Assembly: GCA_017506865.1 (NCBI GenBank)
Contig: JAFCMP010000028.1
Location: 372,001-436,000 of the forward strand
Reading direction: 5' to 3'
Length of the DNA stretch: 64,000 nt
DNA from: Tribonema minus
Taxonomy: Eukaryota > Sar > Xanthophyceae > Tribonematales > Tribonemataceae
The translations under genes and the position numbers were made by a program. Within the stretch, counting starts at the first letter, position 1; each line of letters starts with the position of its first letter. Positions 16,638 through 28,200 of this stretch are shown piece after piece. The notes beneath the pieces are model-generated. The model was not told the DNA's origin and did no database searches. It worked only from the letters and a program-made list of their open reading frames with translations.

Positions 16638-17421
16638 TGGCGCTGCTATTCCTGGAGGCGGGTTTGGCAGCAGCAGCAGCCGCGGCGGCGGCGGCAGCAT
16701 TGCGCATGGCAGCGGTGTGCACAGCGGCGCCGGCGCCGGCAGTGGCGCTGGCCTTGCTACGTTTGGAGACGGTTCTGGCGGCGGCAGCAGCGGCGGCGGC
16801 AACGGCGCGCTTGGCTACGGCGTGCGCAGCGGCGCCGGCAGCGGCGGCGGCAGCGGCAGTCCTGCTTTTCTTGGAGTCAGCTTTGGCGGTGACAGCAGCG
16901 GCGGCGGCAACGGCGCCCTTGGCAACGGCGTACGCGACGGCGCCGGCGCGCTTGGCTACGGCGTACGCGACGGCGCCGGCGCGCTTGGCTACGGCGTACG
17001 CGACGGCGCCGGCGCGCTTGGCTACGGCGTACGCGACGGCGCCGGCGGCGTCGGCGGCGCCGGTGCACTGGCGGCTAATCTTGGAAGCGAGTTTGGCGTT
17101 GACGGCATTGGAGGCACATTTGGCGTTGGCGGCAGCGGCGGCGGCAGCAGCACGCGCAGCGGCGGTGTGCGCGGTGGTATTGGCAACGGTGGTGCTGCTG
17201 CTCTCGGAGACGGGTCTGGCGGCGGCGGCGGCAGCGGCAGCGGCTTCAATCCCTTCAGCGCTGGCGATGCTGGCGGTCGCGGCTTAGATCGTAGTGCAGT
17301 TCATGCAGTCCTCGCTCGAATGCGTGGCAATGCTCAGGCCCCTAGTGCCGCTACAGTTTCCCGCGGCCATGACAACTCGAATGCACCTGCTTCGGTTTTG
17401 ACCAATACTGCGAAAGTATGA
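14254..17421 (+). CDS. Spliced gene of unknown function with a Gly-rich C-terminus
   Basis: Four exons (14,254-14,572; 14,666-14,801; 15,105-15,229; 15,482-17,421) keep phase across three GT-AG introns and give 839 residues. The N-terminal 150 residues look globular and helical (an Ala/Leu-rich segment, then DNNPPSWITREIMQQL-like and KDSLWSKWAEAC motifs). Exon 4 starts with an Ala-rich stretch, then a hydrophobic PENWLPRYMLLFILYGPL segment. A basic Gln/Arg/Lys coiled-coil-like region follows (RRRLKQQQQKQLRSERG to about 16,130). The last 400 residues are mostly Gly/Ser/Ala, with a (GGC)n run and 11-residue repeats. I recognise no family. The gene follows Harbinger-like relics and precedes a retroelement array, so it may be a host gene in a repeat-rich district or a domesticated element gene. 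Confidence 0.6.
16584..16637 (+). repeat. (GGC)n trinucleotide run coding poly-Gly
   Basis: About 17 consecutive GGC triplets lie inside exon 4 of the Gly-rich gene. Its reading in other frames gives poly-Ala or poly-Pro, which explains the long but meaningless frames overlapping here. Confidence 0.9.
16921..17047 (+). repeat. 33-bp tandem repeat coding GAGALGYGVRD units
   Basis: Three near-identical 33-base units plus partial flanking units encode an 11-residue Gly-rich motif. Their identity at the DNA level implies recent expansion by slippage or unequal exchange. Confidence 0.9.
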
Positions 17422-17793
17422 TCAATTTATGGCTGCGGCTGCCGCAGCGTCATGCAGTGCACCTGTGTCAATCTGACGTGAGTCACTGCATAGCTCTGGC
17501 AGTCAGCCAGATTTTCAACTTGCCTTTGACTGTCACATCGCCTAGTGAATAATAGAAATGCCATACAAAGCAGACTTACTGTACACAGCACGCGCCCTGC
17601 CAGTATATATTGCATCTGCTTGACATCGTGTGATAATCATCTCAGTCTATGTGCTGGAAAATTCAAGAACAATGAAATGAATACAATAGGCAAAGTACAA
17701 AAAATCGTTGTCCGATGACAAAAAAACAGGGCTGTTGCAGACCCCCACTGCACCGACCTTGGACATCTGACAATGTGTCCAGAACATCTAATG
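17422..17793. other. Intergenic, between the Gly-rich gene and the full family A element
   Basis: It holds the presumed 3' UTR of the Gly-rich gene. No coding sequence or element signature is seen. The family A 3' terminus (reverse complement, beginning GTAC) starts at 17,794. Confidence 0.6.
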
Positions 17794-20700
17794 GTACTTT
17801 TTATTAATTCTCGCTCAGGGCGCGAAAAAGCCCAGATGATTGGCATCTAGCTGTAAGGAATCTACATGTCGTATGACAGTCTGAAAGTGTCGCAACGACA
17901 ACCACTCAAACGCCGCCGCCGCCAAATGGCATCTCGGGGTCCTCCCCTACGTCCTCCTCCATGTGCCCCCCCCCCCTGGATTCTGCCATGTGTGTCATGA
18001 CACGGCCAGAGTACGCCATGTGGAGCGCTGCCGACAGTGCCGAGCGTAAGCGCGCCAGGGCGATGCCCTTGAGAGCTTTAGGGCGCGCTCCTCCGGGCAC
18101 TGACATCCTGCTGGCATACTCCGTCGCCACAGCCTCCAGCAGCTTCCGCCCCTGCTCCCCGATGCTGCCAAATGACCCTATTGCCAATGTGGCAAGTTTG
18201 TAGCAATCCTGATCATAATGACCAGAATAGTGGGTAGTCTTGGCGGCCTCTTGGTCGCGGCAGCATCGCTCGGGGTCTGCTGCAGTCTTCGCCGCCCGCG
18301 ACGCCACCTGTGCCTCGAAGCAGGTAACGTCCACCATGAGCGGTAGGTGGCGTGTCGGGTCGTCGTAGCCGGTCACCGGGAAGGCGTCGGCAGGCAGCAC
18401 GATGTCCATCCTGCGACTCCCCGGCGGCCCGGCGGACCCCAGAAACGGCGTGTAGTCCTCGTCCACCAGTCCCGTTTTGAGGTATTGCCGCAGGAGGCGC
18501 TGCGTGGCCCTCTTGACGCTATTGTGGACAATGGTGTCGTGCGCCTTGACGCGTGGCGCTTGACACAGCCGTGCATGCAGGGTGCCGCCCGGCGACTTCC
18601 CGCACAGCTTGCAGCCTGCCGTCTGCTCCTCTACTCCGATGGCGCGTTTGACGGCCAGCTGCCAGGATAGGCCATCGAACGAAGCCGTTGTGGAGTACAT
18701 GGGCTCGTTGAGGAATGCCATGCCGATCGAGTGCATGTGGCGCTGCGACCGGAATCGAGCAAGTGCTTGCGTGCGTTGCGTGCCCTGCGGCAGCTGTTGC
18801 AGGTCCGCCTCCACCTTATCTGCAAGCTCGGTAGCGACGGCATCTGCAAGCGCACTCTGATTGGGGCGCTTCAGGCTACACTGCAACTGCAGAGCACTGG
18901 CGTCAAGTACGCAAGCAGCATCCGCACCAGTGCCACCACCTGCTGTCGGCCGCAGCGGCGGCTGCTGCGTAGGTGGTTGCTGCTGCAGTGGCGTTAGCGC
19001 TGGTGGCAGTATATGTTCCAGCTTGTCACCTGTTGCTGCACGTAGAGATGTGGCAGCTGTGGCGATCGTCCGCATGAGGGGCAGGCGCGCCACCTCTGCT
19101 GCTGCTGCGCCTTGTAGCATTGCTGGTGTGGAACGCGCAGCGCCTGCATTGACGGCTGCCGCTGCTGCGTGCGCTGGTGCTGCAGCTGTGCCGCCTGCCG
19201 TTGCTGCTGCTGCCAGTGGTGTTGCTGCTGCCGCAGGTGTTGGTGCAGCACCTGCCGCATTGGCCGCTGCCACCGCCATTGCCGCTGTCGCAGCCGGCAC
19301 GGTTGCGGCGCCGCCTGCCGACGCTGCTCCTGTTGCAGGTGCTGCAGCAGCCCTTAGGCTAGTAGGGCCTGTAGCAGCTGTATTGCCTATGCCCGCAGCC
19401 GCTGCTGTTGATGCTGCAGTTAGTGATGCCGCCGAGGCCACTTGAGGTGCAACATGTGCTGCCGCTGCTGCAGCAGCCTCTGATGCTGGAGCAGCTGCTG
19501 CTGCCGCCGCTGCTGCTGCCGCCGGAGTAGTTGCGCCGTGCGCCGCCGCTGCTGCTGCTGCCGCTGGTGCCGCCTGTGCTGCCGCCGCGGCCCCTGATCC
19601 AGCGGCAGCTGCGTCGTGTGTTGCCGGAATGGCTGCGCCATAAGCGCGGCCAGCCGCTGATGCAGTTGCCGCTGCCGGAGCGGTCGCGCCTCCACTGGCA
19701 ACCGCCGCTGCCGCTGTAACAGTTGCCGCTGCTGATGCTGCTGGTGCTGGTGCTGCTGCCGCTGCTGCCGGTGTCGCTTGTGTTGCCGCATCCTCAGCAG
19801 CGTTGTCTGCAGCCGCTTGAGGAGCCGCCTGCTGCAGCACCCCCGCCCATCCAGAGAGTGCTGGTTGCAGCGCTTGCAAAGTGCCCGCCACATACGCAGC
19901 ATCAGCGATGTCGCAGGCGCTGGTAATGCCAAGGCCGCCATGCCGTGTTGGGAGTCGCGCTTGCTGTAAGGCTGGGCCGTGCGCTGCCAGATGGAAGTGG
20001 GCCCCACTTTGCTCAAACTGGCGCCAGGTCTGGCCTGGTGGCTGCAGGCACATTGAGTGCTCAAGCACCCACTGCGTGACCCGATCCCACTCCTTGGCGG
20101 CTGGCGCTGTCTGCGTAGTGGGAATGGTGCGCAGGCAGTACGTCATGCGAGGCACCACGCAGTAGCGCAGTAACCTGAACATAGCCCTCGGAGATGTCAG
20201 GCGCGCGCATCGCTCTGCAAATCGAGCCCCTGCCCCGCCTGCACCCGCTTCCCTGCGCAGCCATGCGTCCACAAAGCTGCTGTGGCCCACCGGCACCCCC
20301 AGCAACACAGCTCCACGGTTCTGATTTTCATCCGTATCCCCCACTAGCTGAACGCCCAGCTGCTGCAGCAGTTGCCGCTCGTGGTCTGTCACCACATGCC
20401 CCCTGCCAGGCAGCGCGCGTGACTTGGTGAGGTTTAGCTCCAGCCCCACCTCCGCAAAGTGTTGTTTGAGCTGCGCCACCGCCTGTATGTCATCCTGAGT
20501 CAGCATGCAGGCGCCTGTTCAGACGTTGGCGTCGTCCACGTAGGCGCCCATCCGCCTGCGGGTGCGCTGCGCGGCCGCCGCCTCATTGAACCGTTTTAAG
20601 CACTGAGCAATGGCGCCGCAGAAGAGCATCGGTGCGGCGGGGTCTTCCTGCTTAAACCCGCGCTGAGACATGATGATGCGCGTGGAGCCGTCAACGTGCT

Positions 20701-23279
20701 GGAACAGCAGGCGTGGTCGAGTGCGAACGTATGTGCCGATGAAGTAGTCGAGGAAGTCCGGCAGCTGTGCTGCTACCCATTCCGCTGCCGCCAGGACGAA
20801 CACCATGTTGAAGGCATTCTTGAGGTCCAGCATGAACTGCCAGTGACCGAGCTCATACGCGAGTTTGCCGGCCATGGCCGCTTTCTCCGCTCCTGCTGAG
20901 ACGGCTACCCCATACTGCCCGTCTGGCTCAAGGAGCTCCGCCAGGAAGTCTTTGCGGTCTGCCACGTACACCGAAGTGCATAGTCGCTGCAGCACCTCGC
21001 CGCAAACGATGGGCCGCTGCTTAGCTGTACCATCTTCCTGTTGTTCTGCAAGTGGCGTCAGGCGCCCCGCGCCATGCAACTGCCAGAAGGCATCCGGCAG
21101 CCGCGCAGCCTCCCGCATAACGGTCTGAAGCCACCGTGTGAGGACAGCAGCAAACTCATGCCGTCCCCAGCTTGTGCGTAGCGCATCCTGCAGGTGGCTG
21201 TAGCGCAGCCCCGATGGGCCTGCTCCACTGTAAGGGCTTGCTCGCTGGATGAGCTTGGCAACCGTCTCTGGCTCAATTCCCTCCCCCTGTAACAGGCTGA
21301 GTTCTGCTGGCATGTCGGCTGCTTTTGCCACAAGCTGATCAACCATGCCGGATAGCTCATGGAGTTGTTCCCCTGGCGCAGCGGGGGGGTGTTTGGACTG
21401 CATGGCGGCAAAGCAGTCATCATCAGGTATAGCCCCCCCCGTGTGCCCATGCACTGTAGGACGTAGGCGTTGATCGCTGCCTCCGTTTGCTGGCGCGCGC
21501 GCCAGCGCCGGTGCGCACGCGCGTGTGCGAGGAGCGCTGGCACCAACCGGTCAAGCTCACCGCGTGCCAACATTCTGATTCTGTCGGAGCGAGTGATGCC
21601 AGGTGCGCCATCGGTGGAGGTGATGAGTGATGGCATGAGGTGGTGTAGAATCGTGGATCTTTGCAGTCGCTGCACCCGCCCTGCGGAATCTGGCTCCCGC
21701 GCCGCATTGACGAACATCGTCATTGTGTGTGCCAACAGATGTGTTGCTGCGTTCTCCAGTGCAGCTCCCACATAGCGACGATTGCGTGGTCTAGCAAGGC
21801 TTCTAGTTGTCGCGAACTGCAGCTTGCACAGCTCATCGAGGCTGATGCTGTCAAGCACTGCTGCGACTGCGGGGGTTGAGATGGTCCACGTGAAAAGCCC
21901 ACCTGCCCCACCTGCTGCGCCTGCAGGGCCTGGCGCTGCCGCTGCTGTCGCCGCACCTGCCGCTCTGGGGCCCCCTCCGCCGCCGCCGCGGCCGCCACGA
22001 CCACAGCCTCGTCCGCCGCTGTCGCTGCTGCGACCGCTGCCACGGCCACCGCGGCCGTTTTGAGTTCGCGCGCCACTGCCGCTGTTGCTAGCACCGCCGC
22101 TGCGGCTGCTGGCATCACTGCTGCGGCCGTTGCCAGCGCCGCTGTCCTTAGTACCGGCTGCACTGCCGCCGCCGGCACCGCTGCTGCTGCCGCCTCCGGT
22201 TCTGCTGCCGCTAGTCGCTCTGCTACTGCTGATGTCTGCATCATTGCTGCCGCTGCGAACGCGTCCTCCATTGCCACGTCTGCGCCCTCCACTGCGACCC
22301 CGACCCCCTCGTGTAGCACTGCTGCCCCCGCGTTCCGGCCTCTTTGAGCTGCCGGAGGAGCTGCTGCCACCAGCCTGAGCAGCAGGTGCCTGCTGCGCGT
22401 GCGCTGGTCCCTTTGCGTAGGGGTTGCCGATGGGTGTGCACGCCGGTTGCTGCTGTGGCAGCGACGTGGTAGCTGTTGCCGTCGATGCATCAGGTGCTAG
22501 CGGTGCTGCTGATGCTGTTGTTGACAATGTTGCCGCCACTGCAGCGGGTGAAGTGATAGGCCTGCATTTGCGGCAGTGCTTGCCCGCGCTGGCATCGCTG
22601 CTGTCCACTCTGAATGTCTTGTTGGCATGAAACAGGTTTTTGCACAAGGCACACTCGGTGTAGATGGTTTGCAAGTGCGACGTGCTGAGGTCGGAGCGCT
22701 CCAGGAACGTTGTTGCTGTCCCACTGTGGTGTTTGCGCTGGTGCTTCGCCGCGATGTGGGCGTTTAACCTCTGCTGTAACGAGAGCAGCGACATGCCCTT
22801 CTTCACCACGAGGTCGCATAAGTTGCACTTGTACTCCGGGTCCGCACTGCCTCCACCTCCAGCTTCGTCGTCTAGCATCAGACGTTGCTGTTCCAGACTG
22901 TTATGACCTGTTCTAGAGCGCTTGACTGCACTTTGCCCGCCCGTGTGCTCCCCTTCGCCTGTTTGATCGGAAATTGACCAACCGTCATTCTGTACCCTCT
23001 TGCGTTTGTGCGCTGCGCGTCCGTCTCCAGTTGCTCTGCTGCTGCCACTCGTGCCATCGTCCTGTTGACAAGCGCCATTGCCATCTGCAGCACTGGTGCT
23101 AATATCCTGCGCTTGTGCGCACGCTAGATCGGATTCCTTGCATTTCTGCGCTGATTCAGAGTTGGCAATACGGGCCTCCCGCCGCCGCCATGATATTCTT
23201 TTCATGATCTCTGCTACGCCATGGTGCTACATGCTACAGCTACATACCTATCCGCATCTCGTGGAGGCCTACTAGTATA
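17794..23279 (-). mobile_element. Full-length family A non-LTR retrotransposon (RLE type)
   Basis: This 5.5-kb element on the minus strand runs from a short 5' UTR next to (TTAGGG)2-3 at 23,280-23,296 down to the AATAAAAAGTAC terminus at 17,794. It has one long coding region (23,205-17,906) and the same 3' UTR as copies A1-A8. It is the only copy here with the zinc fingers and RT, so it is the best representative of the autonomous family. Confidence 0.88.
17906..23205 (-). pseudogene. Family A polyprotein: zinc fingers, RT, CCHC, restriction-like endonuclease (two lesions)
   Basis: An ATG at 23,205 begins a basic leader (KRKR) with a C2H2-type finger (CNLCDLVV...H...H) and a second cysteine cluster (CALCKNLF...CRKC). 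A long Gly/Ser/Ala-rich region follows. RT motifs then appear (GPSGLRYSHLQ, RPIVCGE, DLKNAFNM, QRGFKQEDPAAP, GAYVDDANV), then NLTKSRALPG and LGVPVGHSSF. A 190-residue Ala-rich linker separates the RT from the CCHC knuckle (CKLCGKS...H...C) and a restriction-like nuclease (RRMDIVLP, LMVDVTCF). Two lesions break it: a frameshift at the C8 homopolymer near 21,432-21,440, and an in-frame TGA at 20,519-20,521 three codons after the catalytic YVDD. Zinc finger-RT-CCHC-RLE order is typical of R2/NeSL-like clades. One or both lesions could be sequence errors. Confidence 0.85.
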
Positions 23280-23296
23280 CTAACCCTAACCCTAAT
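23280..23296. repeat. Telomere-type repeat (CTAACCCTAACCCTAA) at the 5' edge of family A
   Basis: Nearly three CCCTAA units sit exactly between the 5' end of the full family A element and a tiny family A 3'-end remnant (23,298-23,314, GTACTTTTTATCAATTC). Confidence 0.85.
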
Positions 23297-23321
23297 GGTA
23301 CTTTTTATCAATTCTATAATT

Positions 23322-24390
23322 GTACTTTTATTATATTCCACTTGTGGCTGTGGAAATGCCATGTTGTAGGTGTGTCGCCTTGTTCTCACTCTTGGATGTA
23401 GCATGCAAAGCTTGCACGCCACACCCCGCCCCCCACATCACCCCCAACAAAGCACCCGCAAGCGACTGTCCCCCACATACTAGCAGGGATACCAAACAAA
23501 GCTACAAGACTCTCCCCCCACAGACAGACCCGTCTTAGGGCCACCCAGCTCCACGCAGACTCCATCTCAAAGTTTTCATGCAGGCCAAGGTCACCATAAT
23601 GGGCCCTGAACTGGAGATTGTGGCTATCTACGTGAACCCCGATATCATAAAGATAAGCAGAGGGAGTCACTGGGCGCCAGGCGCTGACGCTAGAAAGAAA
23701 GGCTATATAACTAAGCAAAGCATCGCCTCCTTGATGAGCGGGACGGTGGTTCACCGGGCCTCCCATATCACCCCCAACAAAGCATCCGCAAGCGACTGTC
23801 CCCCACACACTAGCAGGGATACCAAACAAAGCTGCAAGACTCTCCCCCCACAGACAGACCCTTCTAAGGGCCACCCAGCTCCACGCAGACTCCATCTCAA
23901 AGTTTTCATGCAGGCCAAGGTCACCATGATGGGCCCTGAACTGGAGATTGTGGCTATCTACGTGAACCCCGATATCATAGAGATAAGCAGAGGGAGTCAC
24001 TGGGCGCCAGGCGCTGACGCTAGAGAGAAAGGCTATATAACTAAGTAAAGCATCGCCTCCTTGATGAGCGAGGTCACGGCTCACCGCAGGCTGCAAGCCT
24101 GACAAGATATTGCCATTTACCGCTGCGAGTAACTTGTGGTTGGTGCCGTGGCGTGCAGCCGACTCCGCTTGCTCTCCAAGCACGCCAAGCCGCTCCCTGT
24201 CCCTCCTCCGCACGCCAGCCAGGGCTTCCGAGACACCACCACACGTTTGAAGTTCTCTCGAAGGGGCTACGCACGCTGGCATCACCTGGGGGCCGCTGGT
24301 GCTAGCTCCTGCAAGCCCTGCAGCCCAGCCCACCCACCAAACCAGCCGCATTCGCTGCCACGCCTTTCGGCGTTAACGAGCTTGGGACGC
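23322..24390 (-). mobile_element. Family B repeat element, minus copy (1.07 kb)
   Basis: It is almost identical to 28,806-29,869 in inverted orientation. It has two internal units of about 330 bp (the CTGGCGCCCAGTGACTCCC region recurs) and ends ATAATAAAAGTAC. Long frames cross it but include no known domain and look like by-products of the repeats. Its 5' edge abuts CCCTAA repeats at 24,392-24,409. It is a non-autonomous candidate sharing the family A type of terminus. Confidence 0.8.
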
Positions 24391-24391
24391 T

Positions 24392-24409
24392 ACCCTAACC
24401 CTAACCCTA
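24392..24409. repeat. Telomere-type repeat (CCCTAA)3 between family B and copy A4
   Basis: Three CCCTAA units separate the 5' end of family B from the 3' end of the next family A copy. The linker TATAATT before the GTAC terminus recurs three times in this array. Confidence 0.88.
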
Positions 24410-24414
24410 TAATT

Positions 24415-24689
24415 GTACTTTTTATTAATTCTCGCTCAGGGCGCGAAAAAGCCCAGATGATTGGCATCTAGCTGTAAGGAATCTACATGTCGTATGACAG
24501 TCTGAAAGTGTCGCAACGACAACCACTCAAACGCCGCCGCCGCCAAATGGCATCTCGGGGTCCTCCCCTACGTCCTCCTCCATGTGCCCCCCTCCCCTGG
24601 ATTCTGCCATGTGTGTCATGACACGGCCAGAGTACGCCATGTGGAGCGCTGCCGACAGTGCCGAGCGTAAGCGCGCCAGGGCGATGCCC
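24415..24689 (-). mobile_element. Family A non-LTR 3' end, copy A4
   Basis: This 275-base 5'-truncated copy begins in the last 50 codons of the endonuclease frame and ends at the GTAC terminus next to CCCTAA repeats. It is nearly identical to the full element. Confidence 0.88.
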
Positions 24690-24699
24690 AATTATAATT

Positions 24700-24831
24700 G
24701 TACTTTTTTTTTTAAATTCTCGCTGACGGCGCAAAAAAGCCCAGATGAATGGTATCTAAGCTTGCTGTACGTACGGAATCTACATGTCGTGTGACAGTAT
24801 GAAAGTGTCTTAATGAGAACCACTCAAACGA
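24700..24831 (-). mobile_element. Family A non-LTR 3' end, diverged copy A5
   Basis: This 130-base 3' UTR copy has many substitutions and an extended A run before GTAC. It is the outermost member of the minus-strand array and visibly older than A4. Confidence 0.75.
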
Positions 24832-25218
24832 CTTTATTTGTACACAATTCATGTACCTCGGAGTATGCATGCATGGGGTCTCACGCGCACGCATACAGCT
24901 GTTATGTCAGATGGGTGTGTCGCACGGTATGCAATTGTTTGAACATTCATACACAACCAACATCAAACTATCAAGTACAATTGCGGTCCGCAGGTCTCAG
25001 TGTGAGCATGGACTATGAGTGCTACTCCAGTTGTTGCTGACAACTGGCAAGGCATGCAACATCAAGTCGAAGTTCCATCTTGTGATCATAGTTTTTGAAC
25101 TTATTTATCATTATTGTGATCACATGTGCGACAGGCATTGAATGGATGCAAAGTCATCCACCATCATGACCGTATCGTGAAGTTTGAAAATAGTGACAAT
25201 GACTGTTGGCAGAAATGC
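24832..25218. other. AT-richer gene-free stretch next to the Harbinger transposase
   Basis: I see no coding sequence. The left terminal inverted repeat of the Harbinger element would be expected here, but no GGGCCCGTCCG match is present, so the transposon's left end is not defined. Confidence 0.5.
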
Positions 25219-28200
25219 TCAGGCGCTAGATCCTGAGCGGTGGACCAACCACTGCACCCTACCGCGCTGCCACATGGCGTTGAAGTGCGTAATAAGCTTT
25301 GATCTCAGTGAGGCAAAGTCGCTATCAACTTCAACCCTCTCCTGAGGCATGTTGTCCCTGCCATGCCCCATCCTTGCAAAATCAGCCGTGGGGTTTGCAA
25401 GCCATGGCTCGTGCATGCCATCAGCCCCAGCCCAATCAACACCCCGCTCAAACTCCTCCAGCCCATCGTAAGCATGCAGCATGTTATGCAGGATGCAGCA
25501 TGTGAAAAAAATATTGTCAATCCTGTCAATTGAATGGTACTGTAGGGGAAGTTTGAGGATTCTAAAGCGACCCTTCAGCACACCAAAGAAGCACTCCACA
25601 TCTTTGCGCACACTCTCCAGCCATTTGCTCCAGCGGAGCTGCTCTTGGGTCAAGCATGCCTTCAGTGGACATATGAGGCATCGCCACTGCAACACAGGAA
25701 AACAGAAGAAGCCAATGCACGTTCTTGATGAGTCAATGAGCAGTCATGACATCAAACAAATGTGACAGCATATGGTAGCCCACAGTCTGCTGCAAGCGTA
25801 TTCAGTTGAACCAGCAAAAGCACGCACTGGAGCAGGCGCAGCACAGTGACTGCAAATTGTATAATGGACATGGTGTTGTGCAGCAACGGTGATGACGTTT
25901 GATGATCGATTTTGGCGTCAGGTCCAACATATTGCTTGAGTCACAACAAACGCAAGCTCTGCGGTGCGGTGCTCTGATGTGCAACATCAGTCTGTGGCTC
26001 ATGCTGCACGCAGCATCATTTGCTGCAAGCAGCGTTACAAACTTAAGGCATATGAAATCATTGACATCAGAGAGTCCAATTGCAGTCACAAACAAGTGCC
26101 TTCAACATGACAGCTACACAATGCGCTGTGGAGTGCGCTTTGCGATATGAGACTGTTCTGTCGTATGATTAAGTTCAAGTCGGATAATCTGGTTTTGAAT
26201 GTGGGGTTAGGGTTAGACTAAGGCTTAAGTGACAATGCAGCAATGAGCAACTCGCCTGTGAGCACTTGAACTGAACACATTTGACACAGCTAGATATATA
26301 TATATATATACCCTGTTCACGTACAACATTGCTGACCTTGTGGTAGCCGCCATCCACAATCAGGTACACGCCACGTTGTGTCACCGACCTCCCGTCTGCA
26401 TCGACCAGATTGTACTCCAGCTCCGTGTAAGAAGGGTCATTCTTGACCTTTGACACGAGTAAGTCGAAACGTACTATGGTCTTGTCGTTCCTTGAGCCTG
26501 GAAAGCCCTTGGTCACTCCCAGCACCCGCCCCGAATGATCCACAGTCACCTGATAGGCGATGGTAGGGAATCCTTCCTTGCCGGTGTAGTACTGGGTATG
26601 TGCCGCAGGTGTCTTGTCCCATGGTACATGGGTGACATCAGCTGAGCCAATGGCGCCCGGAAACCCCAGGTCAGCGTAGTCCTGCATGACCTTGTTCAAC
26701 TCCGCTCCTGTTGGCATGTGGATCCACTCATCGTACATGTCCCGCGCGAAGCTGCCGCAGAAGGCGTGGAACGCCCGCCAAGTTGTTGACTCTGACATGC
26801 CTGAGACGATCTCAATGTCATCCATGCAATTTCCCCTGCCCAGTATCTGCAATATCCCAAGAACCTGCGGCAGCGAAGAGCAGCATAAAATGTATTGTCG
26901 GCGTTCGGCCCTGCTGATGCCATCATGCGCGCTCATGTTGGCATCAATGCAGACAACATTTGAAAGGCAGAATGCAGATGATGCTATTATGCTGGTTGCA
27001 TGCCAGATGTATACGCAGACTCCCGAAGATGACAGGACTGCAACTTTGACAATGCATGTACAACAAGTGGCAACAGCTAGCAAGGGCTCATTTCAGAAAA
27101 GCTGCGAAGCTAGGCAGTATGCATTGGCAATACCAGCAGCAGGACGCGCGCGAGATTGCAGTGCAGTTGCAGATGGCACACCAAGCGCAGGCGCAATGCA
27201 AAGGCGTGCGCGTCACGTCCGAACGCGTCACACAGCAGCTTCTGGCACGCTCAGAGCACGCTTGCACCACAATGGTGCCTGGCGTCCAGTGACGCACTGT
27301 ATGTATAGACAGGCAACAATCAATACCTTCCAAAAGGAGCACTGCACATGAGCAAAGCTCACATACATGGCACTGTAGAACATTGAGTTTCAGCTCATAG
27401 CAATAGTTAAAAACAGCTATTGCACAGCAGCTGAGCTGATTATTGACAGCGACACAGCGCAACTGCCACTCCTATTCGTAGTGTAGCAAAAGAAGCTTGT
27501 ATTCCATAGTAACCATGGTTTCCCAACGGCACATGTTGGCACATTATTCTTGAAGCTGTCACAGTGTGTGCAACGATTGCCGTTTACGGACGGTGAATTT
27601 GCAGGGCACCTGCGGCTAGCATGAACAACCATGCGCTACCAGCGTGCAATGTACCTTGAGCTCCAGGGGAATGCATGGACGCCCAGCAACATCCGCATCC
27701 GCGCACGGCAGCCAGCCCTTCTCCCGCACCAACGCCACAAGCTCCTTGAACATGGGGTACGGAAGGCGAAAGCGACGCCTGAACTTCTTCGCCTCCCTTG
27801 ACGTGGGGTCCAGCAGCTGCGCTTCATTGTCCAGCATCGTCATCCACGCGGTTCTGCGATAGTCTGGTCGCTCATACACTCTGCGGCAGCGCTTGCGTCG
27901 AGGTGTGCTGTCATCCAACAGCTCCCGTGCGACCACCGCGAACTGAGCTTGGCGATTTATCGTTTGCAGCAGGGCAGCTATGATGGAGGCGTCCGCCATA
28001 GCCCCCACGTCCCTTGTTGGCCTGCTGTGACCCCACCTCCACCTGCTCTCGATTGACGTTACAGCCTTCCCCAGGCACTTTTCGCCGGCACGCCAGGCCA
28101 CAGCAAAGTGACCGGCACTTTGCTGCACATCCAGAGGTTTTGCTGCCTTGTGGGGATCGGGCGACTGCCGATTTGCTGAAATCAGGCCCATAAAGTGGCT

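Noticed and set aside
16921..17047. Regular 33-bp repeats as a CRISPR array
   Set aside because: The units are contiguous with no unique spacers and encode a Gly-rich peptide inside an exon.
16135..17287. Long poly-Ala, poly-Pro and Arg-rich frames on both strands over the Gly-rich exon
   Set aside because: They are other readings of the same GGC/GCN repeats. Only the Gly-rich frame is continuous with upstream exons through splice sites.
18861..20430. Plus-strand Ala/Leu/Arg-rich frames antisense to the family A polyprotein
   Set aside because: They are mirror frames of the Ala-rich linker and RT coding sequence on the minus strand.
23386..24351. A 321-codon frame in family B (and its 211-codon match at 28,845-29,480) as a protein gene
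   Set aside because: It follows the internal 330-bp repeats, differs in length between the copies because of a small deletion, and has no recognisable domain. It is better explained as a by-product of a non-coding element.
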